A stretch of 49,183 bases of DNA from an uncultured Peptostreptococcaceae bacterium (GCA_947283485.1 CAMYOU010000008.1:1-49183); one strand, 5' to 3'; shown: positions 39,779 through 48,996, counted from the first letter of the stretch. The notes: a model not told the origin generated them from the letters alone. Numbers and translations are program-made.

Positions 39779-41140
39779 ATGGAAGATCGAATCGTGGCGA
39801 TTTCTTCGGGTATGACGGATGCCGGGATCGCGATTGTGAGGCTCTCGGGAGAGGGCACGAAGAAAGCACTCGAGGAAGTTTTTGTACCGGCGAAAGGAAA
39901 GATTCTTCCGCGTCACATGCACTACGGCAAGATCGTGGACGGAGATGTTGTGATCGACGAGGTCATGGCGGTGTATCTTCCCGCGCCGCACACCTACACG
40001 CGAGAGGATATGGCGGAAATCTACACGCACGGCGGGATGAAAAGTCCCATGCGCGTTTTTTCTATCCTCGAAGAAAAGGGGGCGCGTGCCGCCGAGCGCG
40101 GGGAGTTTACGAAGCGGGCATTTCTAAACGGCCGCATCGATCTCACGCAGGCGGAAGCGGTCGTCGACATCGTGCGTGCCCGAACGGAGACGGAGCATAT
40201 GCACGCGGTCGAGAGTCTTTCGGGTTCACTCGGAAAGATCTACGCGGATCTCTCGGAGAAACTCTTAAACGCCAACGCGCATCTTACCATGCTTATCGAC
40301 TTTACGGAGGATCTCGAGGACACGGTGGATCTCACGCCGGTGGAAAAAGAAATTGCGGAGATTCTCACACTCATGGAGAATTATCTTGCGCGCACCAACC
40401 GCGGCAAAATCCTTCGCACGGGGATCGAGACGACGATCCTCGGGCGCCCCAATGTAGGGAAGAGTTCGCTCTTAAACGCACTTCTCTCCGAGAGCCGCGC
40501 GATTGTTACGGATGTGCCGGGGACGACGCGCGATGTCGTGCGGGAGAGTCTGGATTTTGGCGGGATTCCATTGAATCTCTCGGACACGGCGGGGATCCGC
40601 GAGACGGAAGACGTCGTCGAGGCGATCGGCGTAGAACGCTCGAAAAAAGCACTCGCGTCGGCTGATCTCGTGCTCGCGGTGCTCGACGGAAGCGACAGAC
40701 TCACCGACGAAGACATTGCGATTCTCAAGATGATCGGCGACAAACCGGCAATCGTCTTACTCAACAAACGCGATCTCGGCGAGAAGATTTCGCGCGAGGA
40801 GGTCCTTGCGATCCTCCCCGAAGCGCGGGTTATCCCGACGTCGATCTTACGCGAAGAGGGCATCGCGGCGGTGGAAGAAGCGATCGAAGCGCTCTTTTTT
40901 GACGGGGTCGATGCAAAGAGCAGTGAACTCCTCATGGCGACGAAACGGCAGGAGGAACTCCTCAAGGAAAGTTACGACGCGCTCACCCAGGCGCACGAAG
41001 ATCTCCTACGCGGCGTTTCCCCCGAACTCGTCGACGTCAATCTCAAGGAAGCTTGGTCAAAAGTCGCCGCCATTACGGGCGAAGTACACACGGAAGACGT
41101 GATTGATCGCGTGTTCTCGGATTTTTGTATAGGAAAGTGA
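39779..41140 (+). CDS. mnmE: tRNA uridine-5-carboxymethylaminomethyl modification GTPase MnmE
   Basis: 453 residues. N-terminal tetrahydrofolate-binding domain (IVRLSGEGTKKALEEVF), helical domain, and an inserted G domain with P-loop GRPNVGKSSLLNALL, TTRDVV, DTAG and NKRD; the C-terminal CIGK (family C-x-G-K) is complete. With MnmG it modifies wobble uridine 34. AAGGAGTAAGG precedes the ATG. It is 4 bases from mnmG, so cotranscribed. Confidence 0.97.
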   Translation: MEDRIVAISSGMTDAGIAIVRLSGEGTKKALEEVFVPAKGKILPRHMHYGKIVDGDVVIDEVMAVYLPAPHTYTREDMAEIYTHGGMKSPMRVFSILEEKGARAAERGEFTKRAFLNGRIDLTQAEAVVDIVRARTETEHMHAVESLSGSLGKIYADLSEKLLNANAHLTMLIDFTEDLEDTVDLTPVEKEIAEILTLMENYLARTNRGKILRTGIETTILGRPNVGKSSLLNALLSESRAIVTDVPGTTRDVVRESLDFGGIPLNLSDTAGIRETEDVVEAIGVERSKKALASADLVLAVLDGSDRLTDEDIAILKMIGDKPAIVLLNKRDLGEKISREEVLAILPEARVIPTSILREEGIAAVEEAIEALFFDGVDAKSSELLMATKRQEELLKESYDALTQAHEDLLRGVSPELVDVNLKEAWSKVAAITGEVHTEDVIDRVFSDFCIGK

Positions 41141-41144
41141 TCGG

Positions 41145-43034
41145 ATGAAATTTCAAAACGAAGATTATGAGATCGTCGTAATTGGCGCGGGACACGCGGG
41201 GATCGAGGCATCTCTTGCGGCGGCGCGTCTCGGGAAGAAGACCTTGACGCTCGCGATGGATCTTACGAGCGTCGGAGACATGCCGTGCAATCCCAATATC
41301 GGAGGCACGGGAAAAGGGCATATCGTACGCGAAATCGATGCGCTCGGCGGCGAGATGGCACTCGCAATCGACGATACCTTTATCCAGTCGAGGATGTTAA
41401 ATACCTCGAAAGGCCCCGCAGTGCACAGTCTCAGGGTGCAGGCGGATAAGAGACGCTATCACGAGCGGATGAAATGGACGCTCGAACACACGGAGAATCT
41501 CGCGCTCTATGAGTCCGAAGTCACGGACCTTACTCGGATGGAGGACGGGTTTGAACTCGCACTCGAGACGGGCGAAACGGTCAAGACCAAAGCCGTCATC
41601 ATCGCGACGGGGACGTACTTACAAGGCACGATTCTCATGGGTGAAGTGCGCTTTTCCGGCGGGCCGCATCGCACCAAGGCGGCGACAAAACTCTCCGCGG
41701 CACTCGAGCGCATGGGGATTCCGCTCCGTCGTTTCAAGACGGGCACGCCGGCCCGCGTGGCGCGCGCATCGCTCGATTTTTCGAAGATGACGATTCAAGA
41801 GGGCGACCGCGAGATCGAACCCTTCAGTTTCTTGAATCTCGACAAGGACTACGCGGATCATATCCAAGTGCCGTGCTATCTTACGTATACGAACGATAAG
41901 ACCGCGAAGATCATCCGCGACAATCTCCACCGCTCCCCCATGTATTCGGGCGAGGCGCACGGGATCGGGCCGCGCTATTGTCCTTCGATCGAGGACAAAG
42001 TCGTGCGTTTCCCCGACAAAGACGGACATCAGATCTTCATCGAGCCGGAGGGCATGACGACGGATGAGATGTACGTGCAGGGCATGAGCTCGACCATGCC
42101 CGTCGAAGTGCAAAAGGAGATGTATCGCACGGTCGCCGGCATGGAAAATGTCGCCTTTGTGCGCCCGGCGTACGGCATCGAATACGACTCGATCGATCCC
42201 ACGATTCTCACCCGTACGCTCGAACACAAGGACATCCCGCATCTTTTTTTTGCGGGACAGATCTGCGGTTCCTCGGGATACGAAGAGGCTGCGGGGCAGG
42301 GCATCGTCGCGGGCATCAACGCTGCACTGGCACTCGACGGGAAAGAGCCCTTTGTGCTTGACCGCACAGACGCGTACATCGGCGTCCTCATCGACGATCT
42401 CGTGACGAAGGGCACCAACGAGCCGTATCGCATGATGACCGCGCGGAGCGAGTACCGACTCACGCTCAGGCAGGACAATGCCGACTTGCGCTTAACCGCG
42501 CGGAGTCACGATCTCGGACTTGCGACGGACGCACGCTATGAGCGCACCGAGGCAAAACGGCTCGCTGTCGAGAAAGAGGCAGCGCGTCTTGCCGGTGTCA
42601 TCGCGACCCCGACCGAGGCGACGAACGCCTATCTCGTGAGCGTCGATTCCACCCCGCTCAAAACCGGGATGAGCCTTGCGGAGCTCCTCCGCCGCCCCGA
42701 GATGGACTATGCAAAACTCGCGCCCTTGGATCCGGAGCGTCCTACGCTTGCTCGTGAAGTCACGCGCCAAGTCGAGATCCAAATTCGTTATGCCGGCTAT
42801 ATCGAGAAGCAGAACGCCGAGATCAAACGCGTGCGGAAGATGGAAGCCGTGCGCTTAGACGGTGTCGATTATGACAAAGTCTCGGGACTACGCATCGAAG
42901 CGAGACAAAAACTCACCGCGATAAGGCCCGAGAGCCTCGCGCAGGCGACCCGCATCAGCGGCGTCTCTCCCGCCGACATCAATGTGCTCGCGATTTATCT
43001 GGAGATCGAGCGACGGAAAAACGCGGGAAAATAA
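41145..43034 (+). CDS. mnmG: tRNA uridine modification enzyme MnmG (GidA)
   Basis: 629 residues, full length. FAD-binding GAGHAGIEASLAAARLG at the N-terminus, CNPNIGGTGKGHIVREIDALGG, the IQGSGYEEAAGQG-like RSSGYEEAAGQGIVAGINAA pattern, and the C-terminal helical part LRIEARQKLTAIRPESLAQA, which binds MnmE and tRNA. The usual next gene, rsmG, is not present; a parS site and cinA follow. Confidence 0.97.
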   Translation: MKFQNEDYEIVVIGAGHAGIEASLAAARLGKKTLTLAMDLTSVGDMPCNPNIGGTGKGHIVREIDALGGEMALAIDDTFIQSRMLNTSKGPAVHSLRVQADKRRYHERMKWTLEHTENLALYESEVTDLTRMEDGFELALETGETVKTKAVIIATGTYLQGTILMGEVRFSGGPHRTKAATKLSAALERMGIPLRRFKTGTPARVARASLDFSKMTIQEGDREIEPFSFLNLDKDYADHIQVPCYLTYTNDKTAKIIRDNLHRSPMYSGEAHGIGPRYCPSIEDKVVRFPDKDGHQIFIEPEGMTTDEMYVQGMSSTMPVEVQKEMYRTVAGMENVAFVRPAYGIEYDSIDPTILTRTLEHKDIPHLFFAGQICGSSGYEEAAGQGIVAGINAALALDGKEPFVLDRTDAYIGVLIDDLVTKGTNEPYRMMTARSEYRLTLRQDNADLRLTARSHDLGLATDARYERTEAKRLAVEKEAARLAGVIATPTEATNAYLVSVDSTPLKTGMSLAELLRRPEMDYAKLAPLDPERPTLAREVTRQVEIQIRYAGYIEKQNAEIKRVRKMEAVRLDGVDYDKVSGLRIEARQKLTAIRPESLAQATRISGVSPADINVLAIYLEIERRKNAGK

Positions 43035-43076
43035 ATTTTTGGAGCGAGGATTCATGAAGCAGAACAAACGTTCTTT

Positions 43077-43092
43077 TGTTTCACGTGAAACA
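43077..43092. other. parS site 1
   Basis: TGTTTCACGTGAAACA, the exact 16-base ParB-binding palindrome of Firmicutes, 43 bases after mnmG. It should nucleate the ParB partition complex near the origin. Confidence 0.97.
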
Positions 43093-43159
43093 TTTTGGAC
43101 ACGTCGATTCTTTTTACGACGATGAGAGCGCGACATATCATTTCATTGGAATTCCTAAG

Positions 43160-43186
43160 ACGACATCGGAGACGGTGTCGTTTTTT
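43160..43186 (+). terminator. Terminator after mnmG
   Basis: Stem ACGACATCG-GAGA-CGGTGTCGT with one T-G pair, six T residues after it. Confidence 0.85.
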
Positions 43187-43348
43187 ATTGTCCTCTCATA
43201 CGGTCATTGCACCGACGAACGTGCTTGTCGGGGAAGAGAGATGAGCGTTTGCAGTCGTGTTAGATGATATCCGAGAAGAAAGGACACGTGTACAAGGATG
43301 TTTCAAAAATGAAAACGCCCCGTACGCGTCTTTTCTCGCGCACAAACA

Positions 43349-43357
43349 TGCTATAAT
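43349..43357 (+). promoter_or_regulatory. Extended -10 promoter of cinA
   Basis: TGCTATAAT, an extended -10; the -35 region is T-rich only. Start codon 25 bases on; shared probably with parA-parB. Confidence 0.6.
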
Positions 43358-43381
43358 AATGAAAAGAAACGGAGGGATGAT

Positions 43382-44569
43382 ATGCAGGCGAAGATTTTGT
43401 GCGTGGGAACGGAGCTCCTACTCGGCGACGTCCTCGATACCAACAGCAGGATGATCGCGGAATTTTGCCGCACCCACGGCATCGACATCGTCGAGATGCG
43501 CACGGTGGGCGACAATGAGAAGCGCATCGCCCGCGCGTTCTCCGAGATGCTCCCAACAGAACTGCTCATCGTGACGGGTGGACTCGGACCGACGACGGAC
43601 GATCTCACGAAAGAAGTGCTCGCACGGATCTTGGAATTGCCGCTCGTCCTTGACGAATCTGCTCATCGCTATTACGCCGAGATTCTTCCGCCGGAGTCGC
43701 TCGAACGCAATCGCAAGCAGTGGATGCTTCCCAAAGGAGCGGAGACGATTGCGAATTTCCACGGAACGGCACCGGGCGCGGATCTTGCCTATCACGGGAG
43801 CAGAGTCGTCCTCTTTCCCGGCGTGCCGCGCGAACTCAGAGCAATGCTCCCCTATCTCAAACGCTACGCACGCACGGCACTCGCAACGACGCTTGTGCGG
43901 ATCGCGCCGATCGGCGAATCGAGGATGAACGAAATTGTGGCAGGGGCGGGACTTTTTCACGGCACGATGCCCTCTGTCGCCCCCTACACGAGCGACGGCG
44001 GCATCTTTCTCAAAGTCACTGACCGTGCGGATGACGAGGGCGATGCCAGACGACTTGCCATGGTCGAGAGAATCGAGAGGCTCTTCGGTTCGGATGCATA
44101 CGGTAGAGATGAGGATACGCTCGAGGGTGTCGTCGTGAGGCTCCTTACCGAACGGGGTCTTACTGTGACGACGGTGGAGAGCATCACGGGTGGACTCGTT
44201 GCTTCTCGCATCGTCTCCGTCCCCGGGGCAAGCGCGGTCATGAAACACGCGGACGTAGTCTATTCCGACGAAGCAAAGATTCGTTACGGCGTTGATCCCG
44301 AGATCCTCAAGAATGCCACTGCGGTGTCGGAACTTACGGTGCGCGCACTCCTCTCGAGTTCGAGAGATTTGGCGGATGTGGCGATTGCGACCTCCGGTTA
44401 TGCGGGACCTGGCGGCGACGCTGGACGCGTCTTCTACGGCGCGCGAATCCGCGATACTCTCTATGTCAAACGCGTCAAGCTCTCGGGCGGGCGCAATGAG
44501 ATTCGCGAGCGAACGGCAACGCTTGCGCTCGATCTTGTGCGACGAGCGATTCTCGCCGACGAAGGTTAA
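43382..44569 (+). CDS. cinA: CinA-family protein (nicotinamide-nucleotide amidase / MoCF domain)
   Basis: 395 residues. N-terminal molybdopterin-binding-like domain (about 1-165: VGTELLLGDVLDTNSRMIAE and TGGLGPTTDDLTKEVLA), central region, and C-terminal PncC/CinA amidase domain (about 245-395: TTVESITGGLVASRIVSVPG and YSDEAKIRYGV, holding the Ser/Thr-Gly-Gly and Lys of the active site). Members hydrolyse ADP-ribose-type pyrophosphates and/or deamidate NMN. ACGGAGGG precedes the ATG. It takes the place that rsmG usually occupies between mnmG and parA, flanked by parS sites. Confidence 0.9.
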   Translation: MQAKILCVGTELLLGDVLDTNSRMIAEFCRTHGIDIVEMRTVGDNEKRIARAFSEMLPTELLIVTGGLGPTTDDLTKEVLARILELPLVLDESAHRYYAEILPPESLERNRKQWMLPKGAETIANFHGTAPGADLAYHGSRVVLFPGVPRELRAMLPYLKRYARTALATTLVRIAPIGESRMNEIVAGAGLFHGTMPSVAPYTSDGGIFLKVTDRADDEGDARRLAMVERIERLFGSDAYGRDEDTLEGVVVRLLTERGLTVTTVESITGGLVASRIVSVPGASAVMKHADVVYSDEAKIRYGVDPEILKNATAVSELTVRALLSSSRDLADVAIATSGYAGPGGDAGRVFYGARIRDTLYVKRVKLSGGRNEIRERTATLALDLVRRAILADEG

Positions 44570-44571
44570 AA

Positions 44572-44587
44572 TGTTTCACGTGAAACA
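44572..44587. other. parS site 2
   Basis: TGTTTCACGTGAAACA again, exact, right after the cinA stop and before parA. The two sites are 1.5 kb apart. Confidence 0.97.
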
Positions 44588-44614
44588 TTTGTAATGAGAC
44601 GAAGGAGCATGCGT

Positions 44615-45373
44615 ATGAAAATCATAAGCATCTACAATCAAAAAGGCGGCGTCGGCAAGACCACGACCGCCATCAACCTCGCTGCCGGCGTCGGGCGTAT
44701 CGGCAAGAGAGTGCTCTTGATCGACATGGATCCGCAGTGCAATGCGTCGAGCGGCCTACTCGAGACGCGAGAAGGCGCGAATATGTACGACGTCCTCACG
44801 GACGCGGCGACGCTTCGCGAGGCGATTCGCAAAACCGAGGAAGAAAATCTCGACGTTGCGATCTCATCGACCGATCTCGCCGCACTCGACATCGAGATCG
44901 CGACGCTTGATAAGCGGGAGAGAAGACTCCTCGGTGCGATTGAAGAAGCCAAAGTCGCGGAAGACTACGATTATATCTTTATCGACTGCCCGCCGAGCCT
45001 CGGACTCGTGCCGCTCAATGCGCTCGTCGCGAGCACCGGTGTCATCATCCCCATCCAATGCGAGTATTTCGCGCTCGAAGGCGTGGGACTGATGTTAAAA
45101 ACCCTCGCAGGCGTCCAAGAAAGCCTCAATCCCGGACTCACGATCGAAGGCGTCGTTCTCACCATGTACGACGGACGCAACAATCTCGCCGTCGAAGTCG
45201 TCGAGGAAGTGAAACGCTATTTCAAGGATCGCGTCTATAAGAGCGTCATCGCGAGGAATATCCGCCTCGCCGAAGCACCCGGCTACGCGCAGTCGATCTT
45301 TACATACGATCTTGGGAGTCGTGGAGCCGAAAACTACATGAAACTCGCGCGAGAATTCGTCACGCGCGCCTAG
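44615..45373 (+). CDS. parA: Chromosome partition ATPase ParA (Soj)
   Basis: 252 residues from the ATG at 44615, picked because GAAGGAG lies seven bases before it; ATGs at 44594 and 44609 lie too close to or upstream of it. Deviant Walker A QKGGVGKTTTAINLA, Walker A' IDMDPQ and Walker B FIDCPPSL are complete. Binds DNA as an ATP dimer and cooperates with ParB at parS; in B. subtilis Soj also controls DnaA, here encoded 8 kb away. Confidence 0.96.
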   Translation: MKIISIYNQKGGVGKTTTAINLAAGVGRIGKRVLLIDMDPQCNASSGLLETREGANMYDVLTDAATLREAIRKTEEENLDVAISSTDLAALDIEIATLDKRERRLLGAIEEAKVAEDYDYIFIDCPPSLGLVPLNALVASTGVIIPIQCEYFALEGVGLMLKTLAGVQESLNPGLTIEGVVLTMYDGRNNLAVEVVEEVKRYFKDRVYKSVIARNIRLAEAPGYAQSIFTYDLGSRGAENYMKLAREFVTRA

Positions 45374-45381
45374 GAGGAAAG

Positions 45382-46218
45382 ATGAAAAAGAAACTCGGAC
45401 GCGGGCTCGATGCGCTCATCCCCGAAGGCATCGACCTCGCCAATTTTGAAGAAAAACTCGGAGAAGCCGGGAAACTCGAGACGCTCGCCATCGAACGCGT
45501 GACGCCCAATCCCGACCAACCGCGCAAACATTTTGCACCGCAGGCGATGAAAGATCTCACCGAGAGCGTGCGTCTGCACGGCGTCTTGCAACCGCTCTTC
45601 GTGCGCAAAAAAGATGCGAACTACATCATCATCGCGGGCGAACGACGCTATCGCGCCGCCAAAGAAGCGGGACTTACGGAAGTGCCCGCCATCGTGCTCG
45701 ACGTCGACGACGCCACCGCCTCCGAGATCAGCCTTATCGAGAACATTCAGCGCGAGGATCTCTCCCCCGCCGAAGAAGCGCAGAGTTATGAGACGCTCAT
45801 GAAGACGTTCTCGTGGACGCAGGAGGAACTCGCGAAGAAAATCGGCAAATCGCGCTCCTATGTCGCGAACACCTTGCGGCTCTTAAAACTCGATCCGCTC
45901 TTTCTCGACGCCCTCACGGAGAATCTCATCACCGCCAATCAGGCGAGATCACTTCTCATGGTGCCGCCCGAGAACCGCAATCACGTGATGGAAAAACTCC
46001 TTCTCGGCAATATCTCCATCCGCGACATCGAGAAACGCACGCGCCGCAAGAAGAAAAAGGACATCTATCTCACCGAACTCGAGGAGAAACTCACCGAATC
46101 CTTCGGGAGGAACGTCGCCATCAACGAGCGCAAAAAGGGCGGCACGATCGTGATCGACTATTATAATGAAGAAGATCTCGAATCGCTCCTCGCGCAAATT
46201 GGAGCACACGATGCTTAG
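45382..46218 (+). CDS. parB: Chromosome partition protein ParB (Spo0J)
   Basis: 278 residues. The N-terminal CTP-binding domain has NPDQPRKHF, GVLQPLFVR, GERRYRAAKEAGL and ENIQREDLSP; the HTH (about 130-165, TQEELAKKIGKSRSYVANTL) reads parS, and the C-terminus dimerises. GGAGGAAAG precedes the ATG, 8 bases after parA. Loads at the two parS sites and recruits SMC in relatives. Confidence 0.96.
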   Translation: MKKKLGRGLDALIPEGIDLANFEEKLGEAGKLETLAIERVTPNPDQPRKHFAPQAMKDLTESVRLHGVLQPLFVRKKDANYIIIAGERRYRAAKEAGLTEVPAIVLDVDDATASEISLIENIQREDLSPAEEAQSYETLMKTFSWTQEELAKKIGKSRSYVANTLRLLKLDPLFLDALTENLITANQARSLLMVPPENRNHVMEKLLLGNISIRDIEKRTRRKKKKDIYLTELEEKLTESFGRNVAINERKKGGTIVIDYYNEEDLESLLAQIGAHDA

Positions 46219-46849
46219 AGACGAGCGTGTGACCGATTTTATCGCGCTTACCGACTCCGATGCGCAAGCCCCCGGCGGCGGCAGTGTCGCGGCACTCGTC
46301 GCGGCTCTCGGTGCCGCGCTCGACAATATGGTGATCCATCTCTCGCACGGGAAAAAAGCCTATGAGAATCTCGACGACACCGTCCGTGCGGAGATCGAAG
46401 CCGCCGTCCGCGCCAACACCGCGGCGAATGCGCGCCTTGCCAAGATGATCGACCGCGATGCCGAGAGTTTCGGCGCGGTCCTTGCCGCTTACAAACTCCC
46501 GAAGACGACCGACGAAGAGAAGAACATCCGCGAAGCCGCGATCCGACGAGGCTATGAAGAGGCGATGCGCGTCCCCTTTGCGATCGCCGAAGAGGCACGA
46601 GATGCCCTCGTACGAAGCGGGATCTTTGCCCGCTACGGCACCAAGACCGCCCTCACCGACGTCGCCGTCGGCACGATCTTCCTTGAAGCTGCGATTGACG
46701 CAGCACTTTGGAATGTAATTGCCAATCTTCATGGAGTAGATAAAGAAACCCGAACACGCGCCGAGGGAAAGATCATGGAGATCCGCTCCGAAGCCCATGC
46801 CGTCAAAGAAGAAACCCTCGCCCTCGTGCGCGAGAGATTGGAGGTATAG
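46211..46849 (+). CDS. Cyclodeaminase/cyclohydrolase-family protein (FTCD_C type)
   Basis: 212 residues from the ATG at 46211 (GGAG before it), overlapping parB by 8 bases. DSDAQAPGGGSVAALVAALG is the folate-binding signature of the formiminotransferase-cyclodeaminase C-terminal fold, and the FFxx-like ANTAANARLAKMIDRDAESFG region matches. Stand-alone members (FchA) act as methenyltetrahydrofolate cyclohydrolases. Codon use changes in a short patch at about 46685-46760. Confidence 0.85.
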   Translation: MLRDERVTDFIALTDSDAQAPGGGSVAALVAALGAALDNMVIHLSHGKKAYENLDDTVRAEIEAAVRANTAANARLAKMIDRDAESFGAVLAAYKLPKTTDEEKNIREAAIRRGYEEAMRVPFAIAEEARDALVRSGIFARYGTKTALTDVAVGTIFLEAAIDAALWNVIANLHGVDKETRTRAEGKIMEIRSEAHAVKEETLALVRERLEV

Positions 46850-47338
46850 ATGAACACAGCCACCATTTTATCCGTCCTCGCGCTCTTCCTGTCCTTTATC
46901 AGCGCGATCCTCTATTTTCAGACAAGCTCACGCTTTCGCCGCATGAAAAGACGCTACGAAAAACTCTTACGCGGAAGCGAAGATCTCGCCCTCGAGGAGA
47001 TTCTAAACGACCACGCCGATGATCTCGAGAGTCTCAAAAACCGTGCCGAGAGACAGGACGCGCGGATGAAAGTCCTCTCGCGGCGCATCCTCACGGGTCT
47101 CTCCCATCGCGGTTTTCTCGCGTACAATGCCTTTGAGGGGACGGTCGGCAAGCGTTCGTATTCGATGTGTCTTCTCGACGACTACAAGAACGGATTCATC
47201 TTCACCGGACTCTTCGGCGTCGATCGCAGCATGAGTTACGGGAAAGAAATCATCGGCGGCAAGAGTGCCACGGAGCTTTCGCCCGAAGAAGAAATCGTTC
47301 TCGGAGAAGCCCTCGCGGACATTCGCGACGACGCATAA
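46850..47338 (+). CDS. DUF4446-family membrane protein
   Basis: 162 residues: one membrane helix (about 6-24), a charged coil (about 28-75), then a beta-rich domain with RGFLAYNAFEGTVGKRSYSM and LLDDYKNGFIFTGLFGVDRS. This matches the DUF4446 family encoded near parB in many Firmicutes. Directly adjoins the previous gene (stop then ATG). Unknown role; linkage suggests something to do with chromosome or cell-cycle, but that is inference. Confidence 0.88.
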   Translation: MNTATILSVLALFLSFISAILYFQTSSRFRRMKRRYEKLLRGSEDLALEEILNDHADDLESLKNRAERQDARMKVLSRRILTGLSHRGFLAYNAFEGTVGKRSYSMCLLDDYKNGFIFTGLFGVDRSMSYGKEIIGGKSATELSPEEEIVLGEALADIRDDA

Positions 47339-47370
47339 TCATCCCTTTGTTTTCCATTTTCTACATCAAA

Positions 47371-47398
47371 AAAGACCGAGATGCTTCTCTCGGTCTTT
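47371..47398. terminator. Bidirectional terminator between DUF4446 and sdaAA genes
   Basis: Perfect 11-base stem AAAGACCGAGA / TCTCGGTCTTT with a 6-base loop and flanking A/T runs. Confidence 0.88.
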
Positions 47399-47415
47399 CT
47401 TTTTATCCTCTCATA

Positions 47416-48309
47416 TTACGGGTGCTCGATTTTTGCCGTGTCTTCGCCGAAGATTTGCTTGCGGATCGTGCACCCCGTGGGCGTTGCCGCAACGCCGCCG
47501 AGCCCCGTCTCTTTCAAAGTATACGGGAGGGCCTTCCCCACTTTGTACATCGCCGTTACGACCTCGTCGAACGGCACGAGCGGTTTGATCCCCGCGAGCA
47601 CGAGATCCGCCGTCGTAAAGGCGTTCACCGCGCCCGAGGCGTTTCTCAGGGCACACGGATACTCGACGAGTCCCGCCACGCTGTCACAGACGAGCCCCAT
47701 GATATTCGTAATGGCGATATTCGCCGAATCGAGTGCCATTTCCGGCGTACCGCCCATCGCGGTAACAATCGCACCCGCAGCCATCGCCGCCGCACTGCCG
47801 CATTCCGCTTGGCAACCGCCCTCCGCCCCGCTGAACGTGGCGTTCTTCGCGATCACCGTGCCAATCGCCGTCGCCGTGAGAAAAGCCTCCGTGAGAGCCG
47901 CGCGATCGAGACCCCGCTCTTCTTTTAATGTGACGAGGACTGCCGGCAAAATCCCGGACGCGCCCGCTGTCGGTGCTGCAACGATCTTCCCCATCGACGC
48001 GTTCACCTCGCTCGTCGAGAGTGCCATCGCCATCGCCCGCATGAGTACACGGCCCGAGAGCGAAGATGCCGTCACCGCTTGCGCCTTTTTGGCGTCGCCT
48101 CCGACCATCCCCGAGATCGACGGGATCGGACGTTCGAGCGCGGCATGGGCACTTTCCTCCATGACCTCGAGCATCTCTCCGATCTCTTTTTTGATCTCTT
48201 CTTTCGAGACTCCCGTAAGCCTCGTTTCACAATCGAGAAGAACCTCCGCAATCGTCTCGTTGCGCTCGTGACAGATCGCAAGAAGCTCCTTTCCGTTTTG
48301 AAAACTCAT
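47416..48309 (-). CDS. sdaAA: L-serine dehydratase, alpha subunit (iron-sulfur)
   Basis: 297 residues. Family motifs EGGCQAECGSAAAMAAGA, LVCDSVAG and the end CTIRKQIFGED contain cysteines for the [4Fe-4S] cluster. With the beta subunit it turns L-serine into pyruvate and ammonia; it has no PLP. The start overlaps the sdaAB stop by 4 bases, so both are made together. In anaerobes, used to feed on amino acids. Confidence 0.95.
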   Translation of the reverse strand: MSFQNGKELLAICHERNETIAEVLLDCETRLTGVSKEEIKKEIGEMLEVMEESAHAALERPIPSISGMVGGDAKKAQAVTASSLSGRVLMRAMAMALSTSEVNASMGKIVAAPTAGASGILPAVLVTLKEERGLDRAALTEAFLTATAIGTVIAKNATFSGAEGGCQAECGSAAAMAAGAIVTAMGGTPEMALDSANIAITNIMGLVCDSVAGLVEYPCALRNASGAVNAFTTADLVLAGIKPLVPFDEVVTAMYKVGKALPYTLKETGLGGVAATPTGCTIRKQIFGEDTAKIEHP

Positions 48310-48974
48310 ACGCGCTTCTCCTTTCCGATATAGAGGACACGCGAGAAAGTATCTTTGCCGCGAATCTCCACGAGATGCTCCGGCAAAATCTCTTTGTTCG
48401 TCTCAAGTAAGAGACTCATCATCGCCCCCTGCTTCATCGTGCGCACCGCCTCGATATTGTAACCGCGCTCCGCAAGAAATGTCGTCACGCGACCGATCAC
48501 GCCGACACGATCCTCATATTCGAGCACCATAAGCGGTCTTTCCATCGTGTACTCGAGAACGAGATCGTCGATCTTCACGATCACGATATTCCCCCCGCCG
48601 ATCGAACTTCCCGTAATCTCCGTCGTGTGATCCTTGTAATAGAGACGGATCATCACCGTATTCGGATGCACATGCCCGAGATCCGCTTCATAAAACGCAT
48701 ACGTAAGACCCGCCGCCTCGGCAAGCTCGTACGCATCCCTAAGACGCGGATCATCCGGACGCACCCCGAGCACACCCGCGAGCAATGCTCGATCCGTACC
48801 GTGCCCCTTTAACGTCTTCGCAAACGATCCGTGCAGAAAAAATTCTACCTTTAAGAAATCCGCACCCGCGATCTCGCGTGCGAGATACCCGATCTTCGCC
48901 GCGCCCGCCGTGTGCGAACTCGAAGGACCGATCATCACCGGTCCGATAATGTCAAAAATACTGTATTCGCGCAT
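48306..48974 (-). CDS. sdaAB: L-serine dehydratase, beta subunit
   Basis: 222 residues from the ATG at 48974 (GGAGGG before it). The SDH-beta domain opens with IFDIIGPVMIGPSSSHTAGA (the SSSHT anion site), and a C-terminal ACT domain (about 150-220, DRVGVIGRVTTFLAERGYNI) may sense an amino acid. First gene of the sdaAB-sdaAA operon. Confidence 0.95.
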   Translation of the reverse strand: MREYSIFDIIGPVMIGPSSSHTAGAAKIGYLAREIAGADFLKVEFFLHGSFAKTLKGHGTDRALLAGVLGVRPDDPRLRDAYELAEAAGLTYAFYEADLGHVHPNTVMIRLYYKDHTTEITGSSIGGGNIVIVKIDDLVLEYTMERPLMVLEYEDRVGVIGRVTTFLAERGYNIEAVRTMKQGAMMSLLLETNKEILPEHLVEIRGKDTFSRVLYIGKEKRV

Positions 48975-48990
48975 AAGTCCCTCCCCCGAC

Positions 48991-48996
48991 ATCATA
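48991..48996 (-). promoter_or_regulatory. Extended -10 promoter of the sda operon
   Basis: On the minus strand TGCTATGAT, an extended -10, 17 bases before the start codon; the -35 is weak. Confidence 0.45.

Larger units (their letters stand above)
43035..43381. other. Intergenic stretch with parS and terminator, where rsmG is usually found
   Basis: No convincing gene. It holds parS (43077-43092), a terminator (43160-43186), and the cinA promoter (43349-43357). A 23-codon frame (43054-43125) with a weak ribosome site runs through parS; its Arg-rich product resembles nothing and may not be real. 43187-43330 shows nothing. Confidence 0.6.

Noticed and set aside
43076..43267. Open frame starting MFHVKHF after mnmG
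   Set aside because: Its first codons are the parS palindrome itself; no ribosome site and no family resemblance.
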